This document shows, piece by piece, positions 23,412-23,961 of a stretch of 23,961 nucleotides of DNA (its first letter is position 1; the number at the start of each line of letters is the position of its first letter). This DNA is from Candidatus Sulfotelmatobacter sp. Lineage in GTDB: Bacteria > Acidobacteriota > Terriglobia > Terriglobales > Acidobacteriaceae. The stretch lies in NCBI GenBank assembly GCA_030040725.1, contig JASHTD010000082.1, positions 1 to 23,961 of the forward strand, read 5' to 3'. A program made the position numbers and the translations under genes. The notes below the pieces were generated by a model. The model was not told the origin of the DNA and made no database searches. It was given only the letters and a program-made list of their open reading frames with translations.

Positions 23412-23750
23412 CTACCAACGCCCTCGACCCCCGCCTCCACCACCTCGCCCCCCGCGGTCTCCGCCTCGTCCACCGCGGTCGCGTCCCCCTCCGCCAGCAT
23501 GCTCAGCCTTGGGCCGCGCTTCGTTCACGTTCAGCGTTCGCCCGCCCACTTGCGAACCGTTCAAAGCCGTGATGGCTTTGTCCCCGTCTTCGTTGTTGGT
23601 CATCTCGACGAATCCGAATCCACGCGAGCGCCCGGTGTCCCGATCCGTCATGATGCTGACTCGATCCACCGGCCCGAACGGCTCAAACAGTTGCCTCAGC
23701 TCGTCTTCAGATGTGTTGAAACTCAGGTTGCCTACAAAAATGTTTTTCAC
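23412..23750 (-). CDS. glycine-rich RRM RNA-binding protein
   Basis: This 112-residue protein has one RNA-recognition motif with RNP2 IFVGNL (4-9) and RNP1 RGFGFVEM (43-50), then a short RGG/Gly-rich tail (residues 85-112, ending GRGRW). Bacterial and cyanobacterial relatives bind single-stranded RNA, often under cold stress. The start is set at GTG 23750 because GAGGTGG lies just upstream and the RRM begins at once. A longer open frame to 23852 adds Arg-rich sequence unrelated to the fold. The gene is alone, between the tRNA and a possible promoter. Confidence 0.92.
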   Translation of the reverse strand: MKNIFVGNLSFNTSEDELRQLFEPFGPVDRVSIMTDRDTGRSRGFGFVEMTNNEDGDKAITALNGSQVGGRTLNVNEARPKAEHAGGGGRDRGGRGGDRGGRGGGGGGRGRW

Positions 23751-23863
23751 GCGACCACCTCTGCATTGAGCTGTCGAAGTGCGAGCTCGGCGCGGACTGG
23801 CAGGTCGGTGAGGCCCTTCCTGAAAATCAGGACGAAGCTGGCGAACAGTCAAATGCGGGCAGA

Positions 23864-23895
23864 AGTATAGCAGGTTTGTGTAATTTCGCTGTCAA
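23864..23895 (-). promoter_or_regulatory. possible promoter of the RRM gene
   Basis: On minus, TTGACA (23895-23890) is a perfect -35. TGCTATACT is an extended -10, with TATACT at 23869-23864. Spacing is 20 bases, longer than the ideal 17, but the TG extension could compensate. The leader to the GTG start is about 105 bases, as in many cold-shock-type messages. Confidence 0.5.
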
Positions 23896-23919
23896 AAACA
23901 CTCTGCGTAGATCGCCGGC

Positions 23920-23961
23920 TTATCGCGCGAGTTCCAGCGCGTGCAAGGTTTCACGGAGAAC
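23920..23961 (-). CDS. possible C-terminal end of a gene beyond the right edge
   Basis: The minus-strand frame from the right edge reads VLRETLHALELAR and then TAA (23922-23920), which looks like the tail of a helical protein. Only 13 codons are visible, so the call rests on composition and on the promoter that follows. Confidence 0.35.
   Translation of the reverse strand, partial: VLRETLHALELAR

Noticed and set aside
23232..23870. 212-codon plus-strand reading frame starting MVRPERFELPTYCSGG
   Set aside because: It runs antisense across the tRNA-Arg and the RRM gene. The PERFELPTYC start is the well-known false translation of tRNA antisense sequence.
1..23961. CRISPR array, rRNA or insertion sequence
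   Set aside because: No regularly spaced repeats, rRNA-like sequence or transposase reading frame with terminal inverted repeats was seen on either strand.

Overview
The window most likely comes from an Acidobacteriota chromosome (Terriglobia-like). This rests on four gene types typical of that phylum: a serine/threonine kinase fused to a PD40/TolB-like propeller, a very large TonB-dependent receptor with an N-terminal carboxypeptidase-regulatory-like domain, an HAF-repeat exported protein, and a free-standing TonB C-terminal-domain protein. No phage, transposase, integrase or CRISPR array is visible. The content looks chromosomal, with genes packed closely on both strands.

Layout. 1-4103 (minus): C-terminally cut PknB-type kinase and a long-chain acyl-CoA synthetase. 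4252-4821 (plus): an exported peroxiredoxin-like gene interrupted by one in-frame TGA at the peroxidatic cysteine position, with a bacterial SECIS-like hairpin just downstream. I read it as a selenoprotein. It converges on an HAF-repeat gene (4929-6182, minus) across a bidirectional terminator. 6452-9777: a KdpD that exists as two divergent genes. The membrane/histidine-kinase half lies on minus, and the KdpD N-terminal/USP half lies on plus, followed by a KdpE-like regulator. No kdpFABC transporter is in view. 9925-11733: a small unknown gene, then three minus-strand genes (TonB C-terminal protein, PilZ protein, Ig-like protein lacking an export signal).

11999-17025 (plus): an apparent operon for a tripartite drug-efflux pump (TolC-like outer-membrane protein, EmrA-like adaptor, EmrB-like 14-TM transporter) ending with a cytidylate-kinase-like protein. 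17022-21452 (minus): a TonB-dependent receptor upstream of a ferrochelatase that carries candidate Fe-S cysteines. 21840-23057 (plus): an MFS exporter. 23081-23309: tRNA-Arg(CCG) whose 3' end is duplicated inside a perfect 70-bp direct repeat. 23412-23750 (minus): a glycine-rich RRM RNA-binding protein. The last 42 bases may hold the tail of another minus-strand gene.

The best-supported unusual item is the Sec-containing peroxiredoxin-like gene. A conventional stop-to-stop gene call would break it into two pieces. The split, divergent KdpD is second. The tRNA-end repeat and several terminator-like hairpins without an obvious upstream gene are smaller leads.
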